From Nitrososphaera sp. (GTDB taxonomy: Archaea > Thermoproteota > Nitrososphaeria > Nitrososphaerales > Nitrososphaeraceae), in NCBI GenBank assembly GCA_039938515.1, contig JBDUUL010000024.1, positions 124,001 through 188,000 on the forward strand: a stretch of 64,000 nt of DNA, given 5' to 3'. Position 1 is the stretch's first letter; the number at the start of each line of letters is the position of its first letter. Below the pieces are notes generated by a model. The model saw only the letters and a program-made list of their open reading frames with translations. It searched no databases and had not been told where the DNA came from. The translations under genes were made by a program, and so were the position numbers. This document shows, piece after piece, positions 42,169 to 51,432 of the stretch.

Positions 42169-43185
42169 ATGTGCAATACGGCAGTCTTTTACGGCAAGGA
42201 GCTTGCCAGGTACGGCTTTGGAGAGTCGCATCCCTTTGGAAACGACAGGCTGGACGCGTTCTGGACTGTTTTTAGAAAAGAGTGCCTCCAAAATGCCGGC
42301 AGCGCAAATGGAAGCGGCAGACATTTTGCGGACAGCATCAGGATCGAGCAGCCTGCCCTCGCCACAGATGACAAGGACAGTCCGCTTTGCGGGTTTCATG
42401 GCAGAAACTACATCGAGTTTGTGAGAAAGTCGTCCGTTGCCGGAACAGGGTACCTTGACCGTGGAGACACTCCGGCCTTCACGGGGGTTTATGAAGCCGG
42501 CCTGTACGTCGTGGGCACAACCCTTTCAGCGCTTGACATGGTCATGACGGGGCGCGATTCGATGGGGAACAAGATTGAACACGCAATGAATCCCATCGGA
42601 GGGCTGCATCATGCCCGGAGGGACGCGGCCGGAGGGTTTTGTGTCTTTAACGACATCGGTGTGGCCATAATCGCGGCGCGAAAAAAATATGGCGTGAAAA
42701 AGATAGCATACGTTGACATCGACGCCCACCACGGCGACGGCGTATTTTACGAATTCGAGGATGACCCGCTCGTCATTTTTGCTGACATTCACGAGGACGG
42801 GAGGTACCTCTACCCCGGGACAGGATTTCCGGGTGAGATAGGCAGAGGCGCCGCCGAGGGAACCAAGCTCAACATCCCTCTCGAACCGGGCGCCGGAGAT
42901 GAGGAATTTTCTGCCGCATTTGCAGCAGTAGAGCAGTTTGTCGATGCCGCAGAGCCAGAACTGATAATACTTCAATCCGGCGCCGACGGCCTGGATGGTG
43001 ATCCGATAACACACTTGAAGTACTCGAGCAAGTCGCACAGGCTAGCGGCTGATTCTCTTCACAGGCTTGCGCACAGGCACTGCGCTGGCAGGATTATTGC
43101 ACTTGGCGGCGGGGGATACAACAGGGCGAACATCGGCTACGCTTGGACAGAGGTCGTCAAATCGCTCGCCGGCCCACCGGTTTGA
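42169..43185 (+). CDS. histone-deacetylase/AcuC-like deacetylase
   Basis: The protein of about 338 residues has the arginase-fold deacetylase motifs: YGFGESHPFGNDRLDAFW, GLHHARRDAAGGFCVFNDIG (active-site His pair and Asn-Asp), YVDIDAHHGDGVFYEF (metal Asp/His) and LQSGADGLDGDP. It likely removes acetyl groups from proteins or small amines such as polyamines. ATG 42169 begins the family homology; an upstream frame from 42103 is not family-like. Its A/T box (AATATTTATTT at about 42118-42128) overlaps that of the divergent riboflavin synthase gene. Confidence 0.9.
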   Translation: MCNTAVFYGKELARYGFGESHPFGNDRLDAFWTVFRKECLQNAGSANGSGRHFADSIRIEQPALATDDKDSPLCGFHGRNYIEFVRKSSVAGTGYLDRGDTPAFTGVYEAGLYVVGTTLSALDMVMTGRDSMGNKIEHAMNPIGGLHHARRDAAGGFCVFNDIGVAIIAARKKYGVKKIAYVDIDAHHGDGVFYEFEDDPLVIFADIHEDGRYLYPGTGFPGEIGRGAAEGTKLNIPLEPGAGDEEFSAAFAAVEQFVDAAEPELIILQSGADGLDGDPITHLKYSSKSHRLAADSLHRLAHRHCAGRIIALGGGGYNRANIGYAWTEVVKSLAGPPV

Positions 43186-43245
43186 CACCCACCTCACAAT
43201 AGATAATACTAAATTAGGACGCAGGGCTATGCTGGAAGCGAGAGA

Positions 43246-44604
43246 ATGCAGACACAAAACAGCAACATGAGCGCAAGAGAGTCGTACGACGATGTGCTGA
43301 GGCTCATGAGAGAGCATCACTCCTGGTTTGATTCGTCCATCCCGCTTATTGCCAGTGAAAACATCCCGAGCCCCGCGGTCCGAGAGGCCCTGATGTGCGA
43401 TTTTGGAAATCGATACGCAGAAGGCTGGCCCGGCGAGCGCGTCTATGCGGGCTGTACTTACATCGACCAGGTGGAACTTGTCTGCAATGACCTGGCAAGG
43501 AGGGTATTTAATTCGGAGTTTGCGGACTGCCGCGCGACTTCCGGAGTAGTTGCCAACCTTGCAATCTATGCCGCGTTTTCAAATCCTGGCGACTACATGA
43601 TGGCCGCATCCATTCCGTCGGGCGGACACATTTCGCACGGCAAGAAGGAGCACTCGGGCACCGCAGGGCTTGTGCATGGGCTAAACATCGAGCACTACCC
43701 GTTCTCCCGCGAAGAGATGACGATCGATGTCGATGCGACAAAGAAAAAGATAACGGAAATGAAGAGCGAGGGCAGGGCGCCCAGAATCGGGATGTTTGGC
43801 GGCAGCCTGTTTCTTTTTCCCCATCCGGTTAGTGAGCTGGCTGGTTTTATGCACGACCACGGCATGTACGTAAATTATGACGGCGCGCACGTGGCCGGCC
43901 TTATCGCCGGAGGCGAGTTCCAGGACCCGCTACGCGAGGGAGCCGATTCAATAACTATGAGTTCCCACAAGACCTTGTGGGGTCCCCAGGGCGGCATCAT
44001 AGTATCATATGAAAAGCATGCAGAAGCCATCAAGAAGGCAATTTTCCCCGGAAACACGAGCAGCCACCACCTGCACCATGTCGCAGGCAAGGCAATAGCA
44101 TTGGCCGAATCCCTCGAGTTTGGCAAGGCGTACGCCAGGCAGGTAATTAGCAACGCAAAGGCCCTTGCCGAAGCCCTGGCATCTCATGGCTTTGAGGTGC
44201 TTGGCGAGAAGCGCGGTTACACCCAGTCGCACCAGATTGCAGTGGACGTGACAAAGTTCGGCGACGGTGGGACCATTGAAAAGGAGCTGGAGGCGGCAGG
44301 CATAATCCTAAACAGGCAACTGCTTCCCGGCGACATAAAGGCGGGCAGGCACTACATGCATCCAGGCGGCGTCCGCATAGGCGTGCCGGAGACAACCAGG
44401 CTTGGTATGAGGGAAAGCGAGATGAAAGAAATTGCCGGTTTTATCAAGCGGGTTGTCGTCGACAAGTCCGATCCGCGCAAGGTTGCTGCCGACGTTGCCG
44501 GCTTTAGAAAGCAGTTTACCAAAGTCCAGTATGCGTTTGATAACGCGGTTGGCGCGTACGAATACATCAGCCTCACCGGCAGGTCGCCGGCAGGCGCGCG
44601 CTAG
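43246..44604 (+). CDS. glyA: serine hydroxymethyltransferase
   Basis: The 452-residue PLP enzyme has SIPLIASENIPSPAVREALM, NRYAEGWPGERVYAGCTYID, SGGHISHGKKEHSGTAGLVH, YDGAHVAGLIAGGEFQDPL (Asp212/His215) and the PLP lysine Lys242 in TMSSHKTLWGPQGG. It interconverts serine and glycine, loading the one-carbon carrier (tetrahydrofolate or an archaeal pterin). A TAAATTAG box lies about 33 nt upstream of the ATG. It follows the deacetylase-like gene on the same strand by 60 nt. Confidence 0.93.
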   Translation: MQTQNSNMSARESYDDVLRLMREHHSWFDSSIPLIASENIPSPAVREALMCDFGNRYAEGWPGERVYAGCTYIDQVELVCNDLARRVFNSEFADCRATSGVVANLAIYAAFSNPGDYMMAASIPSGGHISHGKKEHSGTAGLVHGLNIEHYPFSREEMTIDVDATKKKITEMKSEGRAPRIGMFGGSLFLFPHPVSELAGFMHDHGMYVNYDGAHVAGLIAGGEFQDPLREGADSITMSSHKTLWGPQGGIIVSYEKHAEAIKKAIFPGNTSSHHLHHVAGKAIALAESLEFGKAYARQVISNAKALAEALASHGFEVLGEKRGYTQSHQIAVDVTKFGDGGTIEKELEAAGIILNRQLLPGDIKAGRHYMHPGGVRIGVPETTRLGMRESEMKEIAGFIKRVVVDKSDPRKVAADVAGFRKQFTKVQYAFDNAVGAYEYISLTGRSPAGAR

Positions 44605-44666
44605 TCTGGCGCACCATACAGACTACCATCGGCCGACTTTTATAGCTCCTGAATTCTCCGCTTGCC

Positions 44667-45341
44667 ATGAGCAAAGACGACACCGGCAAAAGCCTTGCCA
44701 TTCCTGTCGCCGTAGGACTGGCCGTTGGAATTTTGGTTATTGCCGTTGTTTCAATTGTATACAGCATGCCCGCCCCAGGAAATCGTTCAGCAGGCGGCAG
44801 TATGCACAATGTGCTTGACAGGTACCAGACCCCGTCAGAAGCAAATGCTGGCTACCCTCTTTACATTTACCTGTTCAAAGTCGACAGCTCACTTCAGAAC
44901 GAGACGCTCCTTGGAAAATTGCCTGCGCTTTACGGCAAGGTTCAAAACATGACCGGCATTTCCCGCCCTAGCCAGCAGGCCATGCTCTATACCGCGACCA
45001 AAGGAGGAATATATGATCCATCCGGCTCGCTTGTAAGGCAGCTTGGGCCGGCCAAGATAATCGTCAGCAACGACATTACAATGCCCGACGGGACCAGAGT
45101 AACAGAGAGTGCGATTGCGAACAATGCGACCTTCTACATACTTCCGATAGCCCCGCTGCTGCTGATAGAGGAAGACAGCGGCCAGCTATATGCGTACCAC
45201 GTCGTCTACTACCCGAACCCAAAGCACATAGGAGGTGACCGGACGGTGACGACCATCGAGTTCGCTGTCGCCGGCTCCGACTATGAAAAATTCGATTCAC
45301 AGTACGGCAAGATAAAGTCAATGGTCGAGTCGCTAAAGTAG
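44667..45341 (+). CDS. membrane-anchored extracytoplasmic protein, function unknown
   Basis: The 224-residue product has an N-terminal TM anchor (IPVAVGLAVGILVIAVVSIV) and a soluble exterior domain of about 190 residues with N-x-S/T sites (NETL, NMTG, NNAT). Sequence stretches include YPLYIYLFKVDSSLQNETLL, IIVSNDITMPDGTRVTESAI and YAYHVVYYPNPKHIGGDRTV. No family was recognised. The box CTTTTATAGC is centred about 26 nt before the ATG, a clear leaderless promoter. It is convergent with the zinc-ribbon gene downstream. Confidence 0.65.
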   Translation: MSKDDTGKSLAIPVAVGLAVGILVIAVVSIVYSMPAPGNRSAGGSMHNVLDRYQTPSEANAGYPLYIYLFKVDSSLQNETLLGKLPALYGKVQNMTGISRPSQQAMLYTATKGGIYDPSGSLVRQLGPAKIIVSNDITMPDGTRVTESAIANNATFYILPIAPLLLIEEDSGQLYAYHVVYYPNPKHIGGDRTVTTIEFAVAGSDYEKFDSQYGKIKSMVESLK

Positions 45342-45350
45342 CGGTTCGTG

Positions 45351-45599
45351 CTACTCTTTCTTTGCAAAGCCGAAATAGCAGGAGTAGCAGTATGCCTTGC
45401 CGTAGATCACGCCTGCGTTGCCGCATTTTTCGCAGACCTTCTCATGATCAATGGTCGAATCCAGCGACTTGGCCTTTTGCAGGCATTTGCCGCAGATCGG
45501 CGCGTCTAGATTGTAGCTTGAGAGGAAGCCGTCTCCACACTGTGTGCACTTGAGGCTGTACATCTTGCCCTTTGGCTTCCATCGCCTAAAGAGTCCCAC
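45351..45599 (-). CDS. small protein with two zinc ribbons
   Basis: The 82-residue product has four CxxC pairs: CTQCGDGFLSSYNLDAPICG with a following K-C, and CEKCGNAGVIYGKAYCYSC. Two zinc-binding ribbons in tandem are typical of nucleic-acid or protein adaptors. The start is GTG, with a minus-strand GATTATTCC box about 27 nt upstream. A short hairpin (TGCCCC-AAA-GGGGCA) lies at 45654-45668 in the spacer toward the next gene. Function unknown. Confidence 0.7.
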   Translation of the reverse strand: MGLFRRWKPKGKMYSLKCTQCGDGFLSSYNLDAPICGKCLQKAKSLDSTIDHEKVCEKCGNAGVIYGKAYCYSCYFGFAKKE

Positions 45600-45709
45600 G
45601 TTGATCCCTTCGGCAGATCGGAATAATCAACCTATCGACCAAAAGCCCCGGAATGCCCCAAAGGGGCAATTCATCCGCGCGATAAGCGATTTCATGCACT
45701 GCAGGTGTT

Positions 45710-46093
45710 CTAGGCTTTTGAGTTTATCATATGCTCCGCACCTCGCCGAAGCTCGTCGGCAAACTGCTGCTTGTCATAGTTCATTGAGTGAAGGACGTTG
45801 CTCCAGAAACCTGTCGAGGCAACCAGCACTGACAATTCTGCCAGCTCCTCATCCGACGCGCCGTACATCTTGGCTGCCTCGCGGTGGTACAGCTCGCAGT
45901 AGGGGCACTTCATTGCGGCTGCTGCTGACAGCATCATCATTTCACGGTATTTTGCAGGAATCACGGATTCGCCAAGCTGGTACTTTTTGAATACGGGCCA
46001 CATCTGATCCAGTGCGTCGGCAGGAAGATTTTTGAAAAAACCCGGAACAAAGCCAAAGTACTCCTCGATCTCAGAGTTGGTTTTCTGACTCAT
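45710..46093 (-). CDS. AhpD-like carboxymuconolactone decarboxylase family protein
   Basis: The 127-residue protein has the AhpD core KCPYCELYHREAAKMYGASD with Cys63, Cys66 and His70 (C-x2-C-x3-H) after the helix AKYREMMMLSAAAAM. These proteins act as thiol peroxidase-like or reductase partners in oxidative stress. The minus-strand box TTTTATAATT is centred about 30 nt before the ATG. The neighbours (zinc ribbon and a kinase on the other strand) give no operon clue. Confidence 0.9.
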   Translation of the reverse strand: MSQKTNSEIEEYFGFVPGFFKNLPADALDQMWPVFKKYQLGESVIPAKYREMMMLSAAAAMKCPYCELYHREAAKMYGASDEELAELSVLVASTGFWSNVLHSMNYDKQQFADELRRGAEHMINSKA

Positions 46094-46239
46094 AATTCAG
46101 AGGATGCCGGGAATTATAAAAGGCTTGTCAGGTGCAGTCAGACCCAACCCGGCCGTCAAAATCACGCAGAATGCCGAGCAAAAACTGTCGTATGTTTCCC
46201 GAAGCTATCCATGAAGCATAAATACCCAGCAGTCAATAC

Positions 46240-46341
46240 ATGCGGTTACGAACATCTCTTCCCAGTCTCGACCGGATTTTCAAAAGACAGAAGTACTATA
46301 TGGAGCGGAAAACGCGGTTGGCCGGGGAGTCGAATTTATGA
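46240..46341 (+). CDS. 33-codon ORF overlapping the kinase start; may hold the kinase's true N-terminus in another frame
   Basis: ATG 46240 follows a GCATAAATAC box (46216-46225). Its frame encodes MRLRTSLPSLDRIFKR and ends with a TGA that overlaps the kinase ATG as ATGA. The conserved kinase sequence TEVLYGAENAVGRGVEF is encoded in the other frame from 46287 up to the ATG at 46338. A change of frame near ATTTTCAAAAG (46276-46286) would join this start to that sequence. Confidence 0.35.
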   Translation: MRLRTSLPSLDRIFKRQKYYMERKTRLAGESNL

Positions 46342-47924
46342 AATCCACTACGGAAAGGATGGACATTTACTTTGATCGGAGGGCCCCTTCCATAGTGACA
46401 GAACTTGCGGACTACAGGAACGGGTACATCGATATTCGAAGGAGGGGAGGCCAGATAAGATGCATCACCGACATCACCCGGGAGAACCTCCAGTACGCAA
46501 AAAAGCTCGAAGGCCTGGTCACGGAGCTGCGGCATTTTTCTGGACTGATGGGCGGCGTGGCGGTCAACGAAAAGGAGTACATGGCGACTACCGTCCTGCA
46601 GGAGGCCAAGCCGCTTACCCAGGTAATCTACAGCAACGTGGTTGAAATGGTAGAGCAGGGGCAGTTTATCTTTGACACCCTCTGGAACAGCTCGATGCCG
46701 GCATTCCAGAGGATCAAGGAACTTGAAGACGGCGTAAGGCCGGAGGTGATCGAGACTATCAGGGACCAATCAAAGCTGCTCAGGCTTGCCAGGGAGCTTC
46801 TCAAATCAGCCAGAAATGAGATTCTGATAATACTGTCAAGCACCGGGGCATTTCAACGCCAGAAAGAGTCAGGTTTGGTAGGACTTATCGAGGACGTTGC
46901 GGCATCAGAGAGCGTAGCGGTAAGAGTTCTCGCGCCCGGCGGCAAGGACATAGAGCAAGCCGCGGAAATCTGGGCTCAGTGCAAGACGACAAGCGGCAGC
47001 CGTATGCGCGGGCGGATAGAGTTGCGAAACATCAACACGGCGTTGCAAACCAGGATTTCACTGCTTGTTGTCGATAAAGCTCAGTCCCTCACCGCAGAGT
47101 TCAATGACGCAAGCCACCATGCCGCCTCGCCCATAGGGATGGGCACCTATTCAAACAGCAAGGCTACGGTCAGCTCTTATTCTACCATTTTTGAGGCACT
47201 GTGGAACCAGGCGGAGCTTTACGAGAAACTTCAGGTCCACAGCAGGATGCAAAAAGAGTTTGTCGACATTGCGGCGCATGAATTGAGGACTCCGATTCAG
47301 CCGATACTGGGCATGGCCGAGGTACTCAGGCAGAGGCTCGAAAACACCCCTGACGGCGATCCGGAGAGAAAGATGATCGACATCATTATCAGAAATGCCA
47401 ACCGCCTCCAGCAGCTCCAGGAGGACATTCTCGACGTTACAAAAATCGAGAGCAATACGCTGGTCCTGGACAGGGAGGAGTTTGCGCTAAACGAGGCTGT
47501 ATCGCAGGTCGTATCGGATATCAAGAACTGCACCCCCGAGAGGGTCTCATTGCGCTATTCACCGAACGCGAGCCCGCGCGTTCTGGCAGACAAAGGCAGG
47601 CTGATGCAGGTTATCTCCAACATCGTCCATAACGCGGTCAAGTTTACCCGGAGGGGCCGGGTCCAGGTGACTGTGAAGCTTGATTCCGGCCGCGCGGTTG
47701 TCAGGGTCAGGGACAACGGCCCGGGCATTTCCGACGAAATAATGCCGAGGCTCTTTACAAAGTTCGCGACCACGTCACAGCATGGTGGCACCGGGCTTGG
47801 GCTCTACATAGCAAAGAGGATCGTGGAGGCGCACGACGGCAAGATATGGGCAGAAAATAACTCTGGCTCACGCGGCGCAACGTTTGGTTTTAGCATTCCG
47901 GCGCTAAAGGCAGGCAAAGGTTAG
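46338..47924 (+). CDS. cytosolic sensor histidine kinase with PLD/TrmB-like sensor domain; N-terminus continues upstream
   Basis: From ATG 46338 the 528 residues comprise the sensor unit (GYIDIRRRGGQIRCITDITR, VTELRHFSGLMGGVAVNEKE, LTQVIYSNVVEMVEQGQFIF), a PLD/TrmB-like unit (LLKSARNEILIILSS), HisKA (VDIAAHELRTP) and HATPase_c (DNGPGISDE, GTGLGLYIAKRI). There is no TM helix. The sensor matches the kinase at 25450 in single copy. In the same frame directly upstream of the ATG, 17 codons read TEVLYGAENAVGRGVEF and align with VLQGEQNALDAITHFF of the other kinase, so the gene really starts earlier. No ATG, GTG or TTG is available in frame back to a stop at about 46212. Confidence 0.9.
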   Translation: MKSTTERMDIYFDRRAPSIVTELADYRNGYIDIRRRGGQIRCITDITRENLQYAKKLEGLVTELRHFSGLMGGVAVNEKEYMATTVLQEAKPLTQVIYSNVVEMVEQGQFIFDTLWNSSMPAFQRIKELEDGVRPEVIETIRDQSKLLRLARELLKSARNEILIILSSTGAFQRQKESGLVGLIEDVAASESVAVRVLAPGGKDIEQAAEIWAQCKTTSGSRMRGRIELRNINTALQTRISLLVVDKAQSLTAEFNDASHHAASPIGMGTYSNSKATVSSYSTIFEALWNQAELYEKLQVHSRMQKEFVDIAAHELRTPIQPILGMAEVLRQRLENTPDGDPERKMIDIIIRNANRLQQLQEDILDVTKIESNTLVLDREEFALNEAVSQVVSDIKNCTPERVSLRYSPNASPRVLADKGRLMQVISNIVHNAVKFTRRGRVQVTVKLDSGRAVVRVRDNGPGISDEIMPRLFTKFATTSQHGGTGLGLYIAKRIVEAHDGKIWAENNSGSRGATFGFSIPALKAGKG

Positions 47925-47956
47925 CGAATCGGAGCGCGATGGCTCACGCGGCTTTT

Positions 47957-48433
47957 CTACATTCGAGCTTTTCCAAAGTCCCAGGCTGAAAAGTACTTGG
48001 GCGTCAGCTCTATTATCACCTCGTTGCCTGTTCTCCCGTTTTCAAGCAGCATTTTTGCGAGCGGGTGGTCGAGGGTTCCAAGATACTTTAGGTTAAGCTT
48101 TTCAAGCATTGCGACGTTGCTCTTTATGTCCTCGGAAATCCGCGCAGACGCCAGGCCCTTGACTCCCTTTGGCGGGAAGGCCTCGTCGTCGATTGAAAAG
48201 TAGATTTTGTCGGGGTTGTTTCTTATGTTCCTGACCTTGAGCGTGCCTTTTTGCGTTCCAGAGTACATTTTGCCGCTAGAGCCATCATAATAGAACCAGA
48301 CTGGCTGAATGGAAGGATTCCCATTGTCGTCTATCGTGCCAAGCTGCAGATTCAGCTTGCTTTTGAGGAACTCTTCAACCTCGGCGCTGGTGACCTGTGC
48401 AGGCATCCCGGGTAGTGCTTGGATTACTCTCAT
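47957..48433 (-). CDS. pyridoxamine 5'-phosphate oxidase-like FMN-binding protein
   Basis: The 158-residue protein has the split-barrel flavin fold: LNLQLGTIDDNGNPSIQPVW, FYYDGSSGKMYSGTQKGTLK, VRNIRNNPDKIYFSIDDEAF and GVKGLASARISED. Strand order and the P-V-W-F motif match PPOX-type flavoproteins, including F420- or FMN-dependent reductases. It probably binds FMN or F420; the substrate is unknown. It is convergent with the kinase gene, and a single gene in its transcription unit. Confidence 0.85.
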   Translation of the reverse strand: MRVIQALPGMPAQVTSAEVEEFLKSKLNLQLGTIDDNGNPSIQPVWFYYDGSSGKMYSGTQKGTLKVRNIRNNPDKIYFSIDDEAFPPKGVKGLASARISEDIKSNVAMLEKLNLKYLGTLDHPLAKMLLENGRTGNEVIIELTPKYFSAWDFGKARM

Positions 48434-48529
48434 CGCCAGTTCATAGCTCGTCCTGTTGATTTAAGTGTTAGAACATCAGGCGCAGTTCGGAAGGATAGTG
48501 CAGATTGGAAAAAAGATAAGCAACCGGCC

Positions 48530-50704
48530 TTAGGCCAAGGCTCGGTGGTTGCCCTGAAGGTCGTGCGCGCTTGCCCAGCCGGAGCCAAAGCGCTTTGACT
48601 TTATCTTTGCGAGCCCTGACTCAAAGTCCTTCAGCGATATCTTCAGCTTTGATCCTTTGTTCTTGACGTGATCTTTAATCGCGTTCATGGCTGCCGCGTT
48701 TACGGTTGCGCCAATGTCAGCGCCCGTCATGCCTTCTGTTAGGTCGGCCAGCACGTCAATGCTGACGCCCTGATCAAGTGGCTTCTTTTTCGTGTGTATC
48801 TTCAGTATCTGCTTGCGCCCCTCCTTGTCTGGAACCGGAACCTGCAGTAACCTGTCGAACCTTCCCGGGCGCATCAGTGCCTCGTCGATAATGTCCGGCC
48901 GGTTTGTAGCCCCAATGACAACTACGCCTTTGAGATCCTCGAGGCCGTCCATCTCTGTCAGCATCTGGCTCACCACGCGTTCAGTGACATGCGAGTCGGC
49001 GTCGCCTCCGCTCCTCCTTGGCGCAATGGCATCCAGCTCGTCAAAGAATATCACGCACGGAGCGGCCTGCCTTGCCTTTCTGAAAATCTCCCTGACGCCC
49101 TTTTCTGATTCGCCTACCCACTTGCTCAAGAGTTCTGGCCCCTTGATCGAGATAAAGTTGGCCTCTGAGTTTGTTGCGACTGCCTTGGCGATCATAGTCT
49201 TGCCCGTGCCCGGCGGCCCGTAGAGCAGGATGCCTTTTGGCGGCTTGATGTCGGCCTCCGCGAACAGGTCGGCGTGCTTTAGCGGCCACTCGATAGCCTC
49301 CACTAGCTCATCCTTGATCTGCTGCAGACCACCGATGTCCTCCCACTTGACGTTTGGCCTCTGCACGAGAACTTCGCGCATTGCAGATGGCTGGACGTCG
49401 CGAAGTGCGCCGTCAAAGTCCTCCCCTGTTACCTTGATCTTGTTCAGGATTTCGGCGGGGATTTTCGGGTCATCGAGATTTATCTCAGGCAAGATCCTGC
49501 GAAGCGACCGCATGGCCGCCTCTTTGCTCAGTGCCTCAAGGTCTGCCCCGACAAAGCCGTGCGTAACTTGGGCAATCGCGCTCAGGTCGACGTTTTCAGT
49601 AAGCGGCATGCCCCTTGTGTGTATCTGCAGGATTTCCAGCCGTCCCTGCTGATCGGGAATGCCAATTTCGATTTCCCTGTCGAACCTGCCGGGCCTTCTG
49701 AGCGCCGGGTCTATTGCGTTTGGCCTGTTGGTCGCGCCGATTACTACCAGCTTGCCACGCGCCTTGATGCCGTCCATCAAAGTCAAAAGCTGCGAAACTA
49801 TTCTCTTTTCTACGTCGCCGGACACCTCCTCCCTTTTTGGGGCGATTGAGTCGATTTCGTCGATGAATATTATCGAGGGCGCGTTTTCCTCTGCCTCCTT
49901 GAAAACTTCTCTCAGTTTTTCTTCGCTTTCGCCGTAGAACTTGCTCATGATTTCCGGCCCGCTTATCGAGTAAAAGTTTGCCTGCGTCTCGCTGGCAACG
50001 GCCTTGGCAAGCAAGGTCTTGCCGGTTCCAGGCGGCCCGAACAGCAGGACCCCCTTTGGCGCCTCTATCCCTATCCTCTCAAATATCTCAGGATGCCTGA
50101 GCGGGAGCTCGATCATCTCGCGGACCTTCTGCACCTCGTTTCTGAGGCCGCCAATGTCCTCGTACGATATGCGCGGCACCCCCCTTGCCTTTTCCTTGGG
50201 CACAGCGCCAATGATGAACTCTGTACCTGTGCCGACAAGAGCGGCAGTGTCCGGCGACGTGCCGGTCACGACAAATCCAATCCGCCTGCCCATAATGTTT
50301 AGGCTAAACGCATCACCCTTGGTAAGTACCCGGCCTTCAAGCAAGTCCGGCAGGTGCTCCTCAAGTCCAACTATGTTGAGCTCTTCAGCAGGGGCAATGA
50401 TTACCTGCTCGGCTTGGCTGACCGTCACCTTGCGGATCGTTACGCTGTCGTCAATTCCGACCCCTATGTTGTTCCTCGTGTATCCATCTATCCTGATCAC
50501 GTTCCTTCCGTAATCTTCCGGCTGGCCTGACCACAAAAGCACGAATGTCTTTTTCTTTCCGCTAAGTTCCACTACGTCGCCCGTAGACAGGTCAAGCTCG
50601 TCCATTACCTTTGGGTCCACCAGAGCCATGCCTCTTCCGACAAGCCGTGAGGTTGTCTCGGCAACCTTGAGGCTCTTGCTTCCATCGTTTGGATTCTTTT
50701 TCAA
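48530..50704 (-). CDS. cdc48: CDC48/VCP-type double AAA+ ATPase
   Basis: The 724-residue protein has the VCP N-domain ([40 protein letters not shown]) and two AAA modules. D1 shows [27 protein letters not shown] and [19 protein letters not shown]2 shows [28 protein letters not shown] and [18 protein letters not shown]. It extracts and unfolds proteins, feeding the proteasome encoded at 19.8-21.1 kb. The start is TTG. The C-terminus lacks the HbYX motif (ends NHRALA). The small heat-shock gene lies 121 nt upstream on the same strand, making a protein-quality-control pair. Confidence 0.96.
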   Translation of the reverse strand: MKKNPNDGSKSLKVAETTSRLVGRGMALVDPKVMDELDLSTGDVVELSGKKKTFVLLWSGQPEDYGRNVIRIDGYTRNNIGVGIDDSVTIRKVTVSQAEQVIIAPAEELNIVGLEEHLPDLLEGRVLTKGDAFSLNIMGRRIGFVVTGTSPDTAALVGTGTEFIIGAVPKEKARGVPRISYEDIGGLRNEVQKVREMIELPLRHPEIFERIGIEAPKGVLLFGPPGTGKTLLAKAVASETQANFYSISGPEIMSKFYGESEEKLREVFKEAEENAPSIIFIDEIDSIAPKREEVSGDVEKRIVSQLLTLMDGIKARGKLVVIGATNRPNAIDPALRRPGRFDREIEIGIPDQQGRLEILQIHTRGMPLTENVDLSAIAQVTHGFVGADLEALSKEAAMRSLRRILPEINLDDPKIPAEILNKIKVTGEDFDGALRDVQPSAMREVLVQRPNVKWEDIGGLQQIKDELVEAIEWPLKHADLFAEADIKPPKGILLYGPPGTGKTMIAKAVATNSEANFISIKGPELLSKWVGESEKGVREIFRKARQAAPCVIFFDELDAIAPRRSGGDADSHVTERVVSQMLTEMDGLEDLKGVVVIGATNRPDIIDEALMRPGRFDRLLQVPVPDKEGRKQILKIHTKKKPLDQGVSIDVLADLTEGMTGADIGATVNAAAMNAIKDHVKNKGSKLKISLKDFESGLAKIKSKRFGSGWASAHDLQGNHRALA

Positions 50705-50825
50705 CTTGTTTCTACCATCCTTTTTCGCCCGTCAGGCATTTTGCAAACATCATACAAAAAAGGTAGGGAATGTCCGTCTGCAGCAGGCAGCCGTGCAGCT
50801 TTGCGTGTCAAGAGCTTGCCTGTCA

Positions 50826-51344
50826 CTATTCCACCTTTACCTCGGTCGTCTTGGGCCGCGGCGCTGCCTTTAGCCTTATTCTCAGCTCCAGTATCCCGTT
50901 TGTATAGGTGGCTTTTGCAGACTTGTCGTCAAGCTCGAGCTCGAAGGGGATTTCCGTGTGGTACTTTTTCTCGCCCTTCTCGGCATGGATTGTTACGCTG
51001 CCCTCTGATACTGACACCTTGATGTCCTGCTTTGAAACCCCCGGAAGCTCTGCGGTGATTGTCAGCAGGTTTTCGTCACGGTTTACCGACGAGTCGACAA
51101 GCGGTTCCCTTGTCCGGCTTGGAGCTACGAGTCCTTTTGCACTCGGCTTTACGTTTCCAAATTCTCGAAAGTGGGGCTTGCCGTCCGCGCCCACAGTGAG
51201 CTGGTATCCGTAAAAGTAAGGTATGCTCTCTGCGAGTTCTTCGGGGCGAATTCCATGCGCCGTCCTGAACATTCGACCAAGCATTTCTTCCGCTTCAGCG
51301 AATTCCTTTTCCATCTCTTCAAACACGTCTCTATCTCTCCACAT
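50826..51344 (-). CDS. hsp20: Hsp20/alpha-crystallin small heat-shock protein
   Basis: The 172-residue protein has an N-terminal arm (MWRDRDVFEEMEKEFAEAEE) and an alpha-crystallin domain (residues about 85-170: LLTITAELPGVSKQDIKVSV, SVTIHAEKGEKKYHTEIPFE, AKATYTNGILELRIRL). The end (PRPKTTEVKVE) lacks the usual I-x-I/V anchor in its classic form. It is a chaperone that holds unfolded proteins. The minus-strand TATA GTTATATAG lies at about 51380-51388, and an inverted repeat sits between it and the start. The cdc48 gene follows on the same strand. Confidence 0.94.
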   Translation of the reverse strand: MWRDRDVFEEMEKEFAEAEEMLGRMFRTAHGIRPEELAESIPYFYGYQLTVGADGKPHFREFGNVKPSAKGLVAPSRTREPLVDSSVNRDENLLTITAELPGVSKQDIKVSVSEGSVTIHAEKGEKKYHTEIPFELELDDKSAKATYTNGILELRIRLKAAPRPKTTEVKVE

Positions 51345-51363
51345 GTAATATCTCCGTATCAGA

Positions 51364-51379
51364 TGTAATGGCTATTACA
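51364..51379. promoter_or_regulatory. inverted repeat TGTAAT-N4-ATTACA at the hsp20 promoter
   Basis: A perfect 6-bp inverted repeat with a 4-nt spacer, TGTAATGGCTATTACA, lies just downstream of the hsp20 TATA box and upstream of the ATG. This is the position of an archaeal repressor operator. A third partial copy, TGTAATAT, lies at 51344-51351. It does not match the Pyrococcus Phr site as I remember it. Confidence 0.45.
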
Positions 51380-51432
51380 CTATATAACGTTTATGTCATT
51401 ATCAAGGTTATTATTACGAGAGGTCACTACAG

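Noticed and set aside
45654-45668. Hairpin TGCCCC-AAA-GGGGCA as transcription terminator
   Set aside because: The stem is short and lacks a following T-run on either strand, so it is not a convincing terminator.
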